From positions 1-55,685 of the IMG/VR virus record IMGVR_UViG_3300005264_000124: 55,685 nt of DNA, one strand, 5' to 3'. Numbering within the stretch: position 1 is the stretch's first letter; each line of letters begins with the position of its first letter. The notes beneath the pieces were generated by a model that searched no databases, had not been told where the DNA came from, and was given only the letters and a program-made list of their open reading frames with translations. The DNA is from a virus. A program made the position numbers and the translations under genes. This document shows positions 34,120 through 42,932 of the stretch, piece by piece.

Positions 34120-36126
34120 ATGTTAAATAATATTGAAATGTATGGTCCTTATAAGGATATACTAACCAAACCAATATATGTAAAAACTAAAGATTTATAT
34201 GATATTGATTATCATATAAATTCAATGCTAAATATTTTTAAAGATGGTATAGAAATACCAGAATTAAATTCTATATTTATATCTATAGAATTTTCAGATA
34301 ATATAACATTAGAATTATCAGCACATGATTATTTAATTAATTTAATAATGTGGAAACCTATACGATTAATATATAATGAGATTAAAGCTCATCATGTATT
34401 TTTTCCAGAACCTGCTATTACTAGAAATAGTTTAAAAAATTATATAGATATATTTATAATAGATAAATTAAGAGATAAAATGCAAAATAATAAATTAAAT
34501 AATATTATTAATGATTGTATTAGTCCTTTAAAATTTATAGATAATTTTAGTTATTTTCTATCTAATACAATTAATATAGAAGATGATATAAAATTAATGC
34601 GTAAACATCCTGAAGTACGAAAATTATTAAATTCTGATTTATCACATATTCCAATAGAAGATGTTAATAATGTAGCTATGGAACTTACTGATACATTGAT
34701 AGATTATATTGTAAAAGATGATCATAATATGAAAGTATATTTTCAATCAAAAGAAGGAATAAAAAAGAAACAATATAAAGAATATGCTATAAACATTGGT
34801 CCTAAACCAGATGGTCAAGGAGGGATATTTTCAGAAATAATTAATAGTAGTTTTGTAAATGGTGGATTGAAAAATATATCATCATTATTTATAGAAAATA
34901 GTGCTGGTAGAGTAGCTCAAATATTATCTAAACAAAATGTAGGAAGAAGTGGTCATTTTGCTAGGTTGCTAGGATTAAATAATTCTAATAGTATATTCCA
35001 TAAAGATCCTAAATATTCATGTGATACTCAGAATTTACAAATAATTACAATTAAAAATCAGAAAATGTTAGATAAATTTAAACATAGATATTATCGTAAT
35101 TCACCAAATGGTGTTGAACATAAAATAGATATTAATGATACTAGTTTAATAGGTCGCACAATACATTTAAGATCACCAATGACATGTGCATCAGCAGCAA
35201 GGGGTGAAGGAATATGTTATAAATGTTATGGCGATTTAGCATATATCAATGCAGATATAAATGCTGGAAAAATCGCTGCACAATTATTATCAGCGATATT
35301 AACACAAATGTTATTATCTGCTAAGCATTTATTAGAAGCTATGATTAGGAATGTTAATTGGGGAGATTACTTTAATGAATTCTTTAATGTAGATGCCGAT
35401 ACTATTACAGTATTAGATGATATAATAAATAAAGGATATAGTATTATTATAGATACTAATTATATAGAGAGAGAAGAAGAATTAGATGATAAAGACTTTA
35501 ATGAATATGTATCTTCTTTTAGTGTACTTAGTCCTAATGGAGATACTCATGATATAGGGAACAATGAAAATAAATTATTTATAACTAATGAATTTAATAT
35601 GATCATTAAAAGTAAAGCAGTTAAATATAATGATAATTGTATTAAAATTCCTATAGACCAAAGTTTTGAAGAAATATCTATATTCATGGTTAAAATTCAT
35701 AATAATGAATTATCAAGAATACTAGAAAAGTTAAAAAGTATATTAGACTCAAAAAAGATGACAGAATCTTTTAACAGACACGAAATATTACAAGAATTTG
35801 TAGAAGTATTATTAGAAGGTCATGTAAATATTGATTCTATACATGCTGAATTAATTATATCAAATCAGATTAGAGCATTAAATGATATCTTAGAAATTCC
35901 AGATTGGTCTAAATATAATGAGCCATATCAGATATTAACATTAAAGAAAGCTTTAGAATTAAATCCTAGATTAACTGTGTCATTGTCATCAGTGGCATTA
36001 GCTAGACAAATATCTTCACCATTAACATATTTGAAATATAAACCTGCTAAAATGGATTTATTCTTTAATGTAACACCACTAGAATACATTATGAGCTCAA
36101 AAGAAAAATTAAATGAAAATGTGTAG
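34120..36126 (+). CDS. phage RNA polymerase beta-prime subunit, C-terminal half
   Basis: The remainder of beta-prime, 668 residues. From about residue 228, GPKPDGQGGIFSEIINSSF then GGLKNISSLFIENSAG aligns by pattern with the bacterial K-P-D-G-x-x-x-x-x-P-I-x-x-x-F-R-E-G-L region and trigger-loop helices (GRSGHFARLLGL). Four cysteines stand where the bacterial C-terminal zinc site has them: C301 (SCDT), C356, C366 and C369 (GEGI-C-YK-C-YGDLA). GKIAAQLLSAILTQMLLSAKHL corresponds to G-x-I-A-A-Q-S-I-G-E-P-G-T-Q-L-T-M, though the S-I-G-E-P-G part is changed. It lies nearly 14 kb from the N-terminal half, as in phiKZ/AR9-type enzymes. Binding site AAAAAGGAGTGATTAG. No beta subunit is in the window. 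Confidence 0.85.
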   Translation: MLNNIEMYGPYKDILTKPIYVKTKDLYDIDYHINSMLNIFKDGIEIPELNSIFISIEFSDNITLELSAHDYLINLIMWKPIRLIYNEIKAHHVFFPEPAITRNSLKNYIDIFIIDKLRDKMQNNKLNNIINDCISPLKFIDNFSYFLSNTINIEDDIKLMRKHPEVRKLLNSDLSHIPIEDVNNVAMELTDTLIDYIVKDDHNMKVYFQSKEGIKKKQYKEYAINIGPKPDGQGGIFSEIINSSFVNGGLKNISSLFIENSAGRVAQILSKQNVGRSGHFARLLGLNNSNSIFHKDPKYSCDTQNLQIITIKNQKMLDKFKHRYYRNSPNGVEHKIDINDTSLIGRTIHLRSPMTCASAARGEGICYKCYGDLAYINADINAGKIAAQLLSAILTQMLLSAKHLLEAMIRNVNWGDYFNEFFNVDADTITVLDDIINKGYSIIIDTNYIEREEELDDKDFNEYVSSFSVLSPNGDTHDIGNNENKLFITNEFNMIIKSKAVKYNDNCIKIPIDQSFEEISIFMVKIHNNELSRILEKLKSILDSKKMTESFNRHEILQEFVEVLLEGHVNIDSIHAELIISNQIRALNDILEIPDWSKYNEPYQILTLKKALELNPRLTVSLSSVALARQISSPLTYLKYKPAKMDLFFNVTPLEYIMSSKEKLNENV

Positions 36127-36150
36127 ATTTTACACATTTCATTTTTTTAT
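36117..36150 (+). terminator. terminator of RNAP C-half gene
   Basis: AAATGTGTA with TACACATTT and a T-run; the stop codon lies inside the hairpin. Confidence 0.8.
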
Positions 36151-36176
36151 TAGAATATATAAAAGGAGATAGCATC

Positions 36177-37754
36177 ATGGCAAAAATAGAAGTTAGACAT
36201 TCTTCAATATATATAAATGATTATGAAATGGGTGATTGCAAAAAATTAGAAAGGATATTTTCTTTATATGATAAAGTGACCCATAGCTATTATATTAAAG
36301 GATTAATATATGATGAAGAAGATAAAATATTAATAGTACCTAGAGGTATAGATATACATTTATTAGAGAATTATTTTGGAGTACCACCAACTATAATAAA
36401 TAAACATGACCATATGGATAAAATTAGTGATGTTCAGATCAAATATACTCCAAGAGATGATGTTCAATTAGAAGCTTTGAGGTTCATGGTTGGTAAAGAT
36501 AAATATAGAGGCAATCATAATAAATCTCAGTTATCATTAAATCTTAATACTGGTAAAGGAAAATCATATTGTTCTATTACAACTTCTGCAATATTTAAAT
36601 TAAGAACAATGATTATCACATCATCAATAGATTGGTTAAATCAATGGAAAAATTATATATTAGAATATACAGATATAAAATCTCAAGAGATATATATGCT
36701 AGTAGGCTCTCCATCTATAATAAAGTTACTAAATACTGATATAAGTAAATATAAATATATTTTAGCATCTCATAGTACTTTAACATCATATGCTTCTACA
36801 TATGGATGGAAAGCTGTTACTGAGTTATTTAAATATACTAAAATAGGAATTAAAATATATGATGAGGCCCATTTAAATTTTGACAATATGATGTATATAG
36901 ATGGATATACTAATACATATAAGACTTATTATGTTACAGCTACTCCAGCTAGAAGTGATAAAGATGAAAATATTATATTTAAATATTACTTTAAAAATGT
37001 ACCAGCTATAGATTTATTTGATGACAACGATGATCCTAGAACTGATTATATTTCTATTCATTATAATTCAAGACCTACAGCTATAGATATAGATAATTGT
37101 AATAATGCATATGGTTTTAATAAAACATCGTATGCTAATTATGTTACAAGTAAAAGTAAAAATTTCTATATGCTGTTAAGAATAATAATGGATATGGCTA
37201 TTAATAATGGTCAGAAAAATGTTTTTTATATAGCTACAAATAAGGGAATAAAAATAGTATATAATTGGATAATGGATAATTATCCAGAACTATCAAACGA
37301 TATAGGCATATATACATCAATAATAAAAAAAGATAAGAAAAAACAATTAGATAAAAGAATTATATTATCAACTACTTCATCTCTTGGTGCAGCTGTTGAT
37401 ATAAAAGGATTAAAAATGGTAGTTGTATTGGCTGAACCATTTAAATCTAAAGTAATTGCTAGACAATCTTTAGGTCGTACAAGAGATAAAAATACTTTAT
37501 ATGTAGAAGTAATAGATACAGGATTTTTACGTGTAAAGAAATATTATAGTATTAAAAGACCTACATATAGAACATATGCATTGTCTATGAGTGCTATACA
37601 ATTATCTGATGAAGAATTATATAAAAGATCAAATATTATTATTAATAAAAGAAAAAGATTATTAGAATATTTTTATAGATCAGATTTAAATTTATTTAGC
37701 CCATTTATAATATATGATAAAAATAATCTATATAGTCCATTTGATATAAAATAA
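36177..37754 (+). CDS. superfamily 2 DNA helicase, UvsW-like
   Basis: An ATP-driven helicase of 525 residues. Motif I is NTGKGKS (about 124-130), with a fingerprint Q-x-x-A-L/R region before it (DDVQLEALRFM). Motif II is D229-E-A-H232. Motif III is YVTATPAR and motif VI is QSLGRTRDKN (about 430-440). A 100-residue N-terminal domain precedes the helicase core, as in T4 UvsW, which unwinds R-loops and recombination branches. Together with the RusA-like resolvase it suggests recombination-dependent replication. Binding site AAAAGGAGATAGCATC. Terminator follows. The UvsW assignment over other SF2 helicases is from length and layout. Confidence 0.75.
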   Translation: MAKIEVRHSSIYINDYEMGDCKKLERIFSLYDKVTHSYYIKGLIYDEEDKILIVPRGIDIHLLENYFGVPPTIINKHDHMDKISDVQIKYTPRDDVQLEALRFMVGKDKYRGNHNKSQLSLNLNTGKGKSYCSITTSAIFKLRTMIITSSIDWLNQWKNYILEYTDIKSQEIYMLVGSPSIIKLLNTDISKYKYILASHSTLTSYASTYGWKAVTELFKYTKIGIKIYDEAHLNFDNMMYIDGYTNTYKTYYVTATPARSDKDENIIFKYYFKNVPAIDLFDDNDDPRTDYISIHYNSRPTAIDIDNCNNAYGFNKTSYANYVTSKSKNFYMLLRIIMDMAINNGQKNVFYIATNKGIKIVYNWIMDNYPELSNDIGIYTSIIKKDKKKQLDKRIILSTTSSLGAAVDIKGLKMVVVLAEPFKSKVIARQSLGRTRDKNTLYVEVIDTGFLRVKKYYSIKRPTYRTYALSMSAIQLSDEELYKRSNIIINKRKRLLEYFYRSDLNLFSPFIIYDKNNLYSPFDIK

Positions 37755-37785
37755 AGCTATAGGGGTTATCCCTATAGCTTTTTAA
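37753..37785. terminator. bidirectional terminator
   Basis: 12-bp stem AAAGCTATAGGG with CCCTATAGCTTT, T-rich right side, between convergent genes. Confidence 0.85.
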
Positions 37786-37788
37786 TAT

Positions 37789-38247
37789 TTATTTTTTATT
37801 TGTTTTTTTAGCTTTCTTTTCATCTGCTAATTTCTTAGCTGCTTCAGCTTCTTCCTTAGCTTTCTTTTCATCTGCTAATTTCTTAGCTTCAGCTTCTTCT
37901 TTAGCTTTCTTTTCATCTGCTAATTTCTTAGCTTCTTTAGCTTTCTTTTCATCTGCTAATTTCTTAGCTGCTTCAGCTTCTTCCTTAGCTTTCTTTTCAT
38001 CTGCTAATTTCTTAGCTGCTTCAGCTTCTTCCTTAGCTTTCTTTTCATCTGCTAATTTCTTAGCTTCATGAATATTTAAATAATTTTTTAATGTTAATTT
38101 AATTTTTTTTCCATTAATTGTTTCATATACTTTAGCGCAAGCTCTTATCTCACCATTACTTAATTTAATATTTTGAAATTCGCCACTCATAACTGGCTTT
38201 AAAACATGTAATGGAGCATTAGATATAACATCTACAGTTCTTTTCAT
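37789..38247 (-). CDS. protein with tandem Lys/Glu/Ala repeats (single-helix type)
   Basis: A 152-residue protein. The first 65 residues form a small domain (MKRTVDVISNAPLHVLKPVM, then LSNGEIRACAKVYE) of unknown family. The remainder is six near-identical units of about 16 residues, consensus KKLADEKKAKEEAEAA, predicted to be a long charged helix or coiled coil that may bridge proteins or span a distance. One unit is shorter (12 residues), another 15. Start binding site GAGGAGGAATAGTA lies in the end of the 36-residue gene. The virion-appendage genes upstream suggest a structural role. Confidence 0.7.
   Translation of the reverse strand: MKRTVDVISNAPLHVLKPVMSGEFQNIKLSNGEIRACAKVYETINGKKIKLTLKNYLNIHEAKKLADEKKAKEEAEAAKKLADEKKAKEEAEAAKKLADEKKAKEAKKLADEKKAKEEAEAKKLADEKKAKEEAEAAKKLADEKKAKKTNKK
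37800..38070 (-). repeat. tandem DNA repeat, ~48-bp unit, six copies
   Basis: Near-identical units reading CTTTCTTTTCATCTGCTAAT and onward on the + strand, encoding the K-K-L-A-D-E-K-K-A-K helix. Differences are whole-codon length changes, as expected from slippage. Confidence 0.8.
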
Positions 38248-38249
38248 TA

Positions 38250-38360
38250 CTATTCCTCCTCTTCATTAATATCGAATTCATCATCTATTGAATTTCTAAT
38301 TAATTCATTTTCATTAAATTCTACCTGTTCTTCATATAATATTTGATCTAAATCTTTCAT
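38250..38360 (-). CDS. small acidic protein, 36 aa
   Basis: A short gene below usual length limits. ATG at 38360 after AAGGAGGTTTTCACAA; 36 residues, very acidic, beginning MKDLDQILYEEQVEF and ending DINEEEE. The next gene's binding site is inside its last codons, two bases separate stop and start. Unknown function, perhaps a small assembly factor. Confidence 0.65.
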   Translation of the reverse strand: MKDLDQILYEEQVEFNENELIRNSIDDEFDINEEEE

Positions 38361-38378
38361 TTGTGAAAACCTCCTTAA

Positions 38379-39191
38379 TTAAAGACTGTCTATTTTCTGT
38401 TCAATTCTTTGTAATAATATATCAATATCTAAATTAGCATTGTTTAAAGTATTAAGAACATTCATTTCCCCGTCAGATTTATTAAGTAAAATATCAACTT
38501 TATTATCTGTCAATATGGAGATATCGTTTATATTTGTAGAAATGTTTTTAATATCTTCTATCTTATTAGACATTAAATTTATTTTATCTTCTAATGAAGT
38601 AGTATCAACAGTTACAACAAAATCATTTTCTTGATTAAATCTTTGTGTATTTATATCTATTCTATCTATAATAGTATCAATACTATATAAATTAGGCATA
38701 AGTCCACTTGTTGGATTCAATGTCAAAGCATCTCTAATAGATTGTTTTTGTAAATCATTATATTGTAAAACTGTTTCAAAGAATTGATTAAGCATATCTT
38801 CTATAGCAACACGTTGTATTTCTGCATATTCAATTGTTGATGCAGACATAGTTGGTATCATAGAATATATAGTGACAGTATATCCTCCATCTGTTGGTGC
38901 TATTGGTTGTTGACCATCTAGAGTAAATAATAAACCATCTATAATTAATGTATGATCTTCTTCTCTGGGTTTTATTTTCCAGCCATTAGTTAAAAAGAAG
39001 TATGGTTCTATTATTTCTTCTTCTATAATAGATTCACCACCAACAACACTGAATGCAGGAAGATATCTACCATTATCTAAATCAACTACCCAACGTTTCC
39101 ATTGAGAATATACTTGTTTTATATTAAGCTTTTCGACATTATCTAAACAAGTTATTGTTTTTAAATCGCCATCAAATATAACTTGATCCAT
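38379..39191 (-). CDS. virion appendage/fibre-type protein, 270 aa
   Basis: A 270-residue protein. The N-terminal part (QVYSQWKRWVVDLDNGRYLP, then AFSVVGGESI, YFFLTNGWKIKP) follows a pattern common in uncharacterised virion proteins of large phages: a W-x-R-W-V segment, a P-A-F and a G-W-x-I-x-P. The C-terminal third is a long heptad-rich helix (about 190-270, DINDISILTDNKVDILLNK), probably a trimeric coiled coil. This fits a fibre, whisker or neck attachment. Start: GGAGGTGTCACTATAATT precedes ATG. It clusters with the 69-residue and 454-residue genes. Confidence 0.5.
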   Translation of the reverse strand: MDQVIFDGDLKTITCLDNVEKLNIKQVYSQWKRWVVDLDNGRYLPAFSVVGGESIIEEEIIEPYFFLTNGWKIKPREEDHTLIIDGLLFTLDGQQPIAPTDGGYTVTIYSMIPTMSASTIEYAEIQRVAIEDMLNQFFETVLQYNDLQKQSIRDALTLNPTSGLMPNLYSIDTIIDRIDINTQRFNQENDFVVTVDTTSLEDKINLMSNKIEDIKNISTNINDISILTDNKVDILLNKSDGEMNVLNTLNNANLDIDILLQRIEQKIDSL

Positions 39192-39217
39192 AATTATAGT
39201 GACACCTCCAATCTTCT

Positions 39218-39427
39218 TTAACTACCAGACTTTTTGACTGGATTTAAAACTAATCTTTTATACTCTTCCATATAAAATTCTATATCTTGTATACGAACTG
39301 ATAATAGATTATTTTTATATGGATCTCCTTCTGTTTCTTTTTCAGCATATAATTTTATTAATATTTTGTTCAACACTGTTAGATAAGATCCGAAATTTAT
39401 TAACTTAATTGGTTTTTGCTTTATCAT
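39218..39427 (-). CDS. small unknown protein, 69 aa
   Basis: A 69-residue mostly helical, basic protein (LTVLNKILIKLYAEKETEGD), between two virion-type genes. Binding site GGGAGGTTTATAA. Likely an assembly or minor structural component by position only; unrecognised family. Confidence 0.6.
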   Translation of the reverse strand: MIKQKPIKLINFGSYLTVLNKILIKLYAEKETEGDPYKNNLLSVRIQDIEFYMEEYKRLVLNPVKKSGS

Positions 39428-39476
39428 TTATAAACCTCCCTATACTTAATAAGATGTTTATATAATTAAACTTAAT

Positions 39477-39510
39477 TAAAAAGATAGTACAAAAATATAC
39501 TATCTTTTTA
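39477..39510 (-). terminator. terminator of 39520 gene
   Basis: AAAAAGATAGTA with TACTATCTTTTT-type stem beside the end of the 454-residue gene. Confidence 0.7.
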
Positions 39511-39519
39511 AATTTTAAA

Positions 39520-40884
39520 TTAAGCTAAATAATTTCTTTCTATACTACCAACTAATGAGAATATATTATAGATAGATTCTTCAATAATACCTTCTACTAA
39601 TGTATGTTTAGTTCCACCTAATCCAGCAACTACTACAGTAACAGGAGCATCTTTACCTTCAGAACCTGCACCTCTTTGAACATTACTAGTATAATCATAA
39701 TTAAATGTAACTTGAGAAGCACCACCAACAAGTCCTTTAATATCATTATTATCTCCGTCTTGAACAATTATAGCATTTGGAGTATCAAAGTTTTTACCAG
39801 TTGGAACAGTAGCAGCATTATCATTACTAAAGAACATCCAATATTTAGAACTAGCATCATTCTGAATAATATCATTAAATATAATAGATCCTGCAGATAT
39901 AAATGGATATTTAATTGATTCTCCATCATTATCAGTAAATATGATATTATTTATATCAATACTTCTAAAATTTTCAATATAAACTCCACCAAATGATGTT
40001 TGTAAAGTTTTAAGAGTATCTGCCATAAATACTAATAAATCTTCAGCAGTATCACCTCTAACTTCCATTCCATTAGTATCAGCATTGATATTTAATGGAG
40101 ATCTTAATTGTCTTTGTACATATTCATACACTTGAGGTAATGTAGCATTATTAGCATCAATAACAACACCAAAAGTTTTATCAACACCACCTATACTTTT
40201 AGTTACACTACCATAAGTTATACTCATACCAGTATAAGGTGCATTAGCATCAATATTGGCATCAGTTTCTACAATTTTACTATCATTATTATTATTTAAA
40301 GCAACTGTATAACTTTTATAAGTTAGCATTCCAATATTTTGACTTAATAATAAATCTACACTACTATAAGTAGTACCTTGTTCTCTTAAAAATATTTTAA
40401 AGAAATATCTATTATCTATATTACCATGAGCAGCATCTCCAAATATTTTAATAGATTGATTTGCTCTACCTGATGTAGATACTTCTATTGGTGGTTGGAA
40501 AGGTCCTTGTTGATAATAAACAATATCATTGTCTTCATCAACTATATTTCCTAAAGATTTTATATTTATAAAAGATTCTAAAACATTATCATTTTCATCT
40601 TTTACAGCCCAACCGAAATCTTTAATTAAATCAATAGTAACATCATTTTTAAAATTCCATCCATTAACTAATTCGTATCTTTCACCATACGTAACAATTG
40701 GGAATTCAAATTTGATTAATTCATCATTAATATTCCATTCTTTAGTAAGAAATGAGAATAATACTTGCAATGAAACTCCATAGTCATCCATATTTCCAAC
40801 TTTAACTAATTCAATAGTTTTAGCTACTGGATCAATAATAACTTCTTGATCTAGATGCAATAAATTTTGATCATTAATTTTCAT
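39520..40884 (-). CDS. large virion protein, 454 aa, probable fibre/appendage
   Basis: A 454-residue beta-rich protein with few helices, many Asn/Asp/Gly turns and no catalytic motif. The N-terminal 130 residues (MKINDQNLLHLDQEVIIDP, GWNFKNDVTIDLIKDFGWAV) resemble repeated adaptor domains in the fibres of large phages; the middle (SGRANQSIKIFGDAAHGNID) and C-terminus are beta-sandwich-like. Strong site AAAGGAGGAATATAATAT. It lies with the 69- and 270-residue virion-type genes downstream and the YPYGPY pair upstream. The exact location on the virion is unknown. Confidence 0.5.
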   Translation of the reverse strand: MKINDQNLLHLDQEVIIDPVAKTIELVKVGNMDDYGVSLQVLFSFLTKEWNINDELIKFEFPIVTYGERYELVNGWNFKNDVTIDLIKDFGWAVKDENDNVLESFINIKSLGNIVDEDNDIVYYQQGPFQPPIEVSTSGRANQSIKIFGDAAHGNIDNRYFFKIFLREQGTTYSSVDLLLSQNIGMLTYKSYTVALNNNNDSKIVETDANIDANAPYTGMSITYGSVTKSIGGVDKTFGVVIDANNATLPQVYEYVQRQLRSPLNINADTNGMEVRGDTAEDLLVFMADTLKTLQTSFGGVYIENFRSIDINNIIFTDNDGESIKYPFISAGSIIFNDIIQNDASSKYWMFFSNDNAATVPTGKNFDTPNAIIVQDGDNNDIKGLVGGASQVTFNYDYTSNVQRGAGSEGKDAPVTVVVAGLGGTKHTLVEGIIEESIYNIFSLVGSIERNYLA

Positions 40885-40905
40885 ATATTATATTCCTCCT
40901 TTTTA

Positions 40906-41130
40906 TTAACTAATTTTCTTTATTATAATTGAGTATCCATATAGCCCAGTATATCTTTCATATGGTCCATAAGGATATCTATAATTAAAATCAGCTTCTT
41001 TGCCACCTAATGCTACTGACATAGCATCACCAACATCTTGTATTGTATGAACTTCTGGCATTGATAATATTAATCCATTATAACTCGCACCTGTTGATAA
41101 AACAATACGATATTCACATAATTCATTCAT
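40906..41130 (-). CDS. small protein of the YPYGPY pair, 74 aa
   Basis: A 74-residue protein related to the next gene. Both start with a strand (CEYRIVLSTGAS), continue with a helix and share NxxYPYGPYxR followed by a Y-G and a final beta strand ending in KK/KE. The shared motif and compact size suggest a small virion decoration or regulator. Unknown family. Start after AAGGAGGTTTAACATTAC. Confidence 0.65.
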   Translation of the reverse strand: MNELCEYRIVLSTGASYNGLILSMPEVHTIQDVGDAMSVALGGKEADFNYRYPYGPYERYTGLYGYSIIIKKIS

Positions 41131-41136
41131 GTAATG

Positions 41137-41343
41137 TTAAACCTCCTTAAGTACTATTGATAATTCTGTCCCATAAACTCTTTTGTATGGGCCGTAAGGA
41201 TATATTGCATTAAATAAATAGTCTTCTCCACTAGCTTCTTTGAAAGCATTTTGGACATCACTAGTAGTGAAATCTGTTGGTAAAGACAATTTAGTTCCCA
41301 TATGTTTTCTACTTGAACTTAAGATAATAATATAATTTGTCAT
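41137..41343 (-). CDS. small protein of the YPYGPY pair, 68 aa
   Basis: A 68-residue paralogue of the gene downstream; conserved section FNAIYPYGPYKRVYGTELSI. Start after AAGGAGGTCAATAATTT. The pair arose by tandem duplication and differs mainly in the N-terminal helix. Function unknown. Confidence 0.65.
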   Translation of the reverse strand: MTNYIIILSSSRKHMGTKLSLPTDFTTSDVQNAFKEASGEDYLFNAIYPYGPYKRVYGTELSIVLKEV

Positions 41344-41423
41344 AAATTATTGACCTCCTTAAATTTTTATAATATATTTTAATATATCTTAATTAATAGT
41401 TAAATCGATTTAACTCCGATATA

Positions 41424-42854
41424 TTATTCTGGAGTAGTATAAGATAGAATTTGGCAATCTTCTAATATTAATGGCTCTGTAGTAGTAATAGCATGTTTCA
41501 TCTCATTATTTTTATTATATCTATTTATAACCCAAGTATTATTTGATAATTCACCAACAAAATATGCATATATTGCATCTGAAAAACTCTTCACTACAAC
41601 TACACCATATGTCACAACTTCAGGTTCAATTCCGATATCAACTCTTGGTACTCTTAGAGTTCCTTTAAGTATATCTTTAATAAATCCTTCTATAGCTAAT
41701 ATCAATATAGGAATATAATAAAATAATTCTATTGATGGAAGATAATCAAAATCGTCAAAGTAATCAATATCTGTTCCAGTAAATACCTCTTTATTAAAAT
41801 ATTTTACAATTAGATTATTTAAAGATGGATGAGATGTAGTATATCCATATAATATAGAATCAAATAATTCTAAAGGAAATATATCGATAGTATTATCTAA
41901 TGGTGTTGATGGTACATCAGTATGTTTTAACATAAAATAATCTTCTTTTCTCATATATAATGTAGATAAAGGTTGAGACACTAGGGTACCATTTGCCCAT
42001 AATACTTTATTCATAGTTTCTTTATCTCTCAATTCAATAGATCTAAAAAAACTATTATTATAATCTATCGGAAAAGTTGTAGGTAATGATACCTGATGTT
42101 GAACATTCATAAATTCTCCAGATCCATCCATAAGCTTATTCCTTATAATAAATTCTATTACATAAGGATCATAGAAATTTGCATCAAGATGCCTAAATAT
42201 GAACGTTTCAACTCTATCATTGTAGAATAAATATTTATAATATTTTTTTAATGTTTCTAACATATTCTCTAGATTTATAATATAATCTTTTTCACTACTC
42301 TTAATAATAACTTTGTAATCTGTTCCAACGTTATTTACAATCATATCATAATCTTGAATAACTTGTTTCATAATTATTTCATTGGTAGACTTATCATATT
42401 TATATTGTAGCTTAAATAAGTTATTACCATTTTCTAATGTATCTTGAGTAACCTCTAATATTTTAAATATATAAGGATTTTCTAAATAGTTTATTTCAAA
42501 ATAATCACCAGGTATAGGAATTATAGTATGCGGTAATATAATTGCTTCACCTTCTATTGTTGAAGATGCAATTCCAAAATCAGTATCTTCTAATTGTGTT
42601 TCTATTGTTGATATTCCATATAAATAAAAATTATTTATTTTATTATATCTTATAGGTGAATTATCGCCTAATTGATTTTCAGCAATTTGTAAAGCTTCAT
42701 CTAATGTAGAGGCTTCAATATTTTGTTTATAATAAGTTACAATAGTTGCTTTCTTATCAGAATGCATATAATATGGATTATCTAATTTCTGTTTAAAACT
42801 ATTAACTAATGAATCTATAGTATCTGTATAATTTGTATTAATAAATTTTCCCAT
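41424..42854 (-). CDS. virion structural protein, 476 aa
   Basis: A 476-residue protein. The N-terminal 170 residues (IEGEAIILPHTIIPIPGDYF, then YIFKILEVTQDTLENGNNLF) look like a compact beta domain used by phage neck or baseplate proteins to be positioned on the tail; the rest mixes helices and strands. A hydrophobic stretch near residue 380 (ELFYYIPILILAIEGFI) could be buried core. No catalytic motif. Binding site AAAGGAGGACAAC. Probably head-tail or baseplate, from position and general form. Confidence 0.45.
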   Translation of the reverse strand: MGKFINTNYTDTIDSLVNSFKQKLDNPYYMHSDKKATIVTYYKQNIEASTLDEALQIAENQLGDNSPIRYNKINNFYLYGISTIETQLEDTDFGIASSTIEGEAIILPHTIIPIPGDYFEINYLENPYIFKILEVTQDTLENGNNLFKLQYKYDKSTNEIIMKQVIQDYDMIVNNVGTDYKVIIKSSEKDYIINLENMLETLKKYYKYLFYNDRVETFIFRHLDANFYDPYVIEFIIRNKLMDGSGEFMNVQHQVSLPTTFPIDYNNSFFRSIELRDKETMNKVLWANGTLVSQPLSTLYMRKEDYFMLKHTDVPSTPLDNTIDIFPLELFDSILYGYTTSHPSLNNLIVKYFNKEVFTGTDIDYFDDFDYLPSIELFYYIPILILAIEGFIKDILKGTLRVPRVDIGIEPEVVTYGVVVVKSFSDAIYAYFVGELSNNTWVINRYNKNNEMKHAITTTEPLILEDCQILSYTTPE

Positions 42855-42889
42855 GTTGTCCTCCTTTATAAGTTTATTATAATGTTAAA

Positions 42890-42932
42890 AGATAAAAAAA
42901 ATAAGCTCTAGATGAAGTTATCATCTAGAGTA
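42890..42932 (-). terminator. terminator of primase gene
   Basis: CTCTAGATGA with TCATCTAGAG beside an A-run on the + strand; overlaps the primase stop. Confidence 0.8.

Noticed and set aside
37800-38070. CRISPR array
   Set aside because: The repeats are contiguous, without spacers, and code for a regular helix in one frame.
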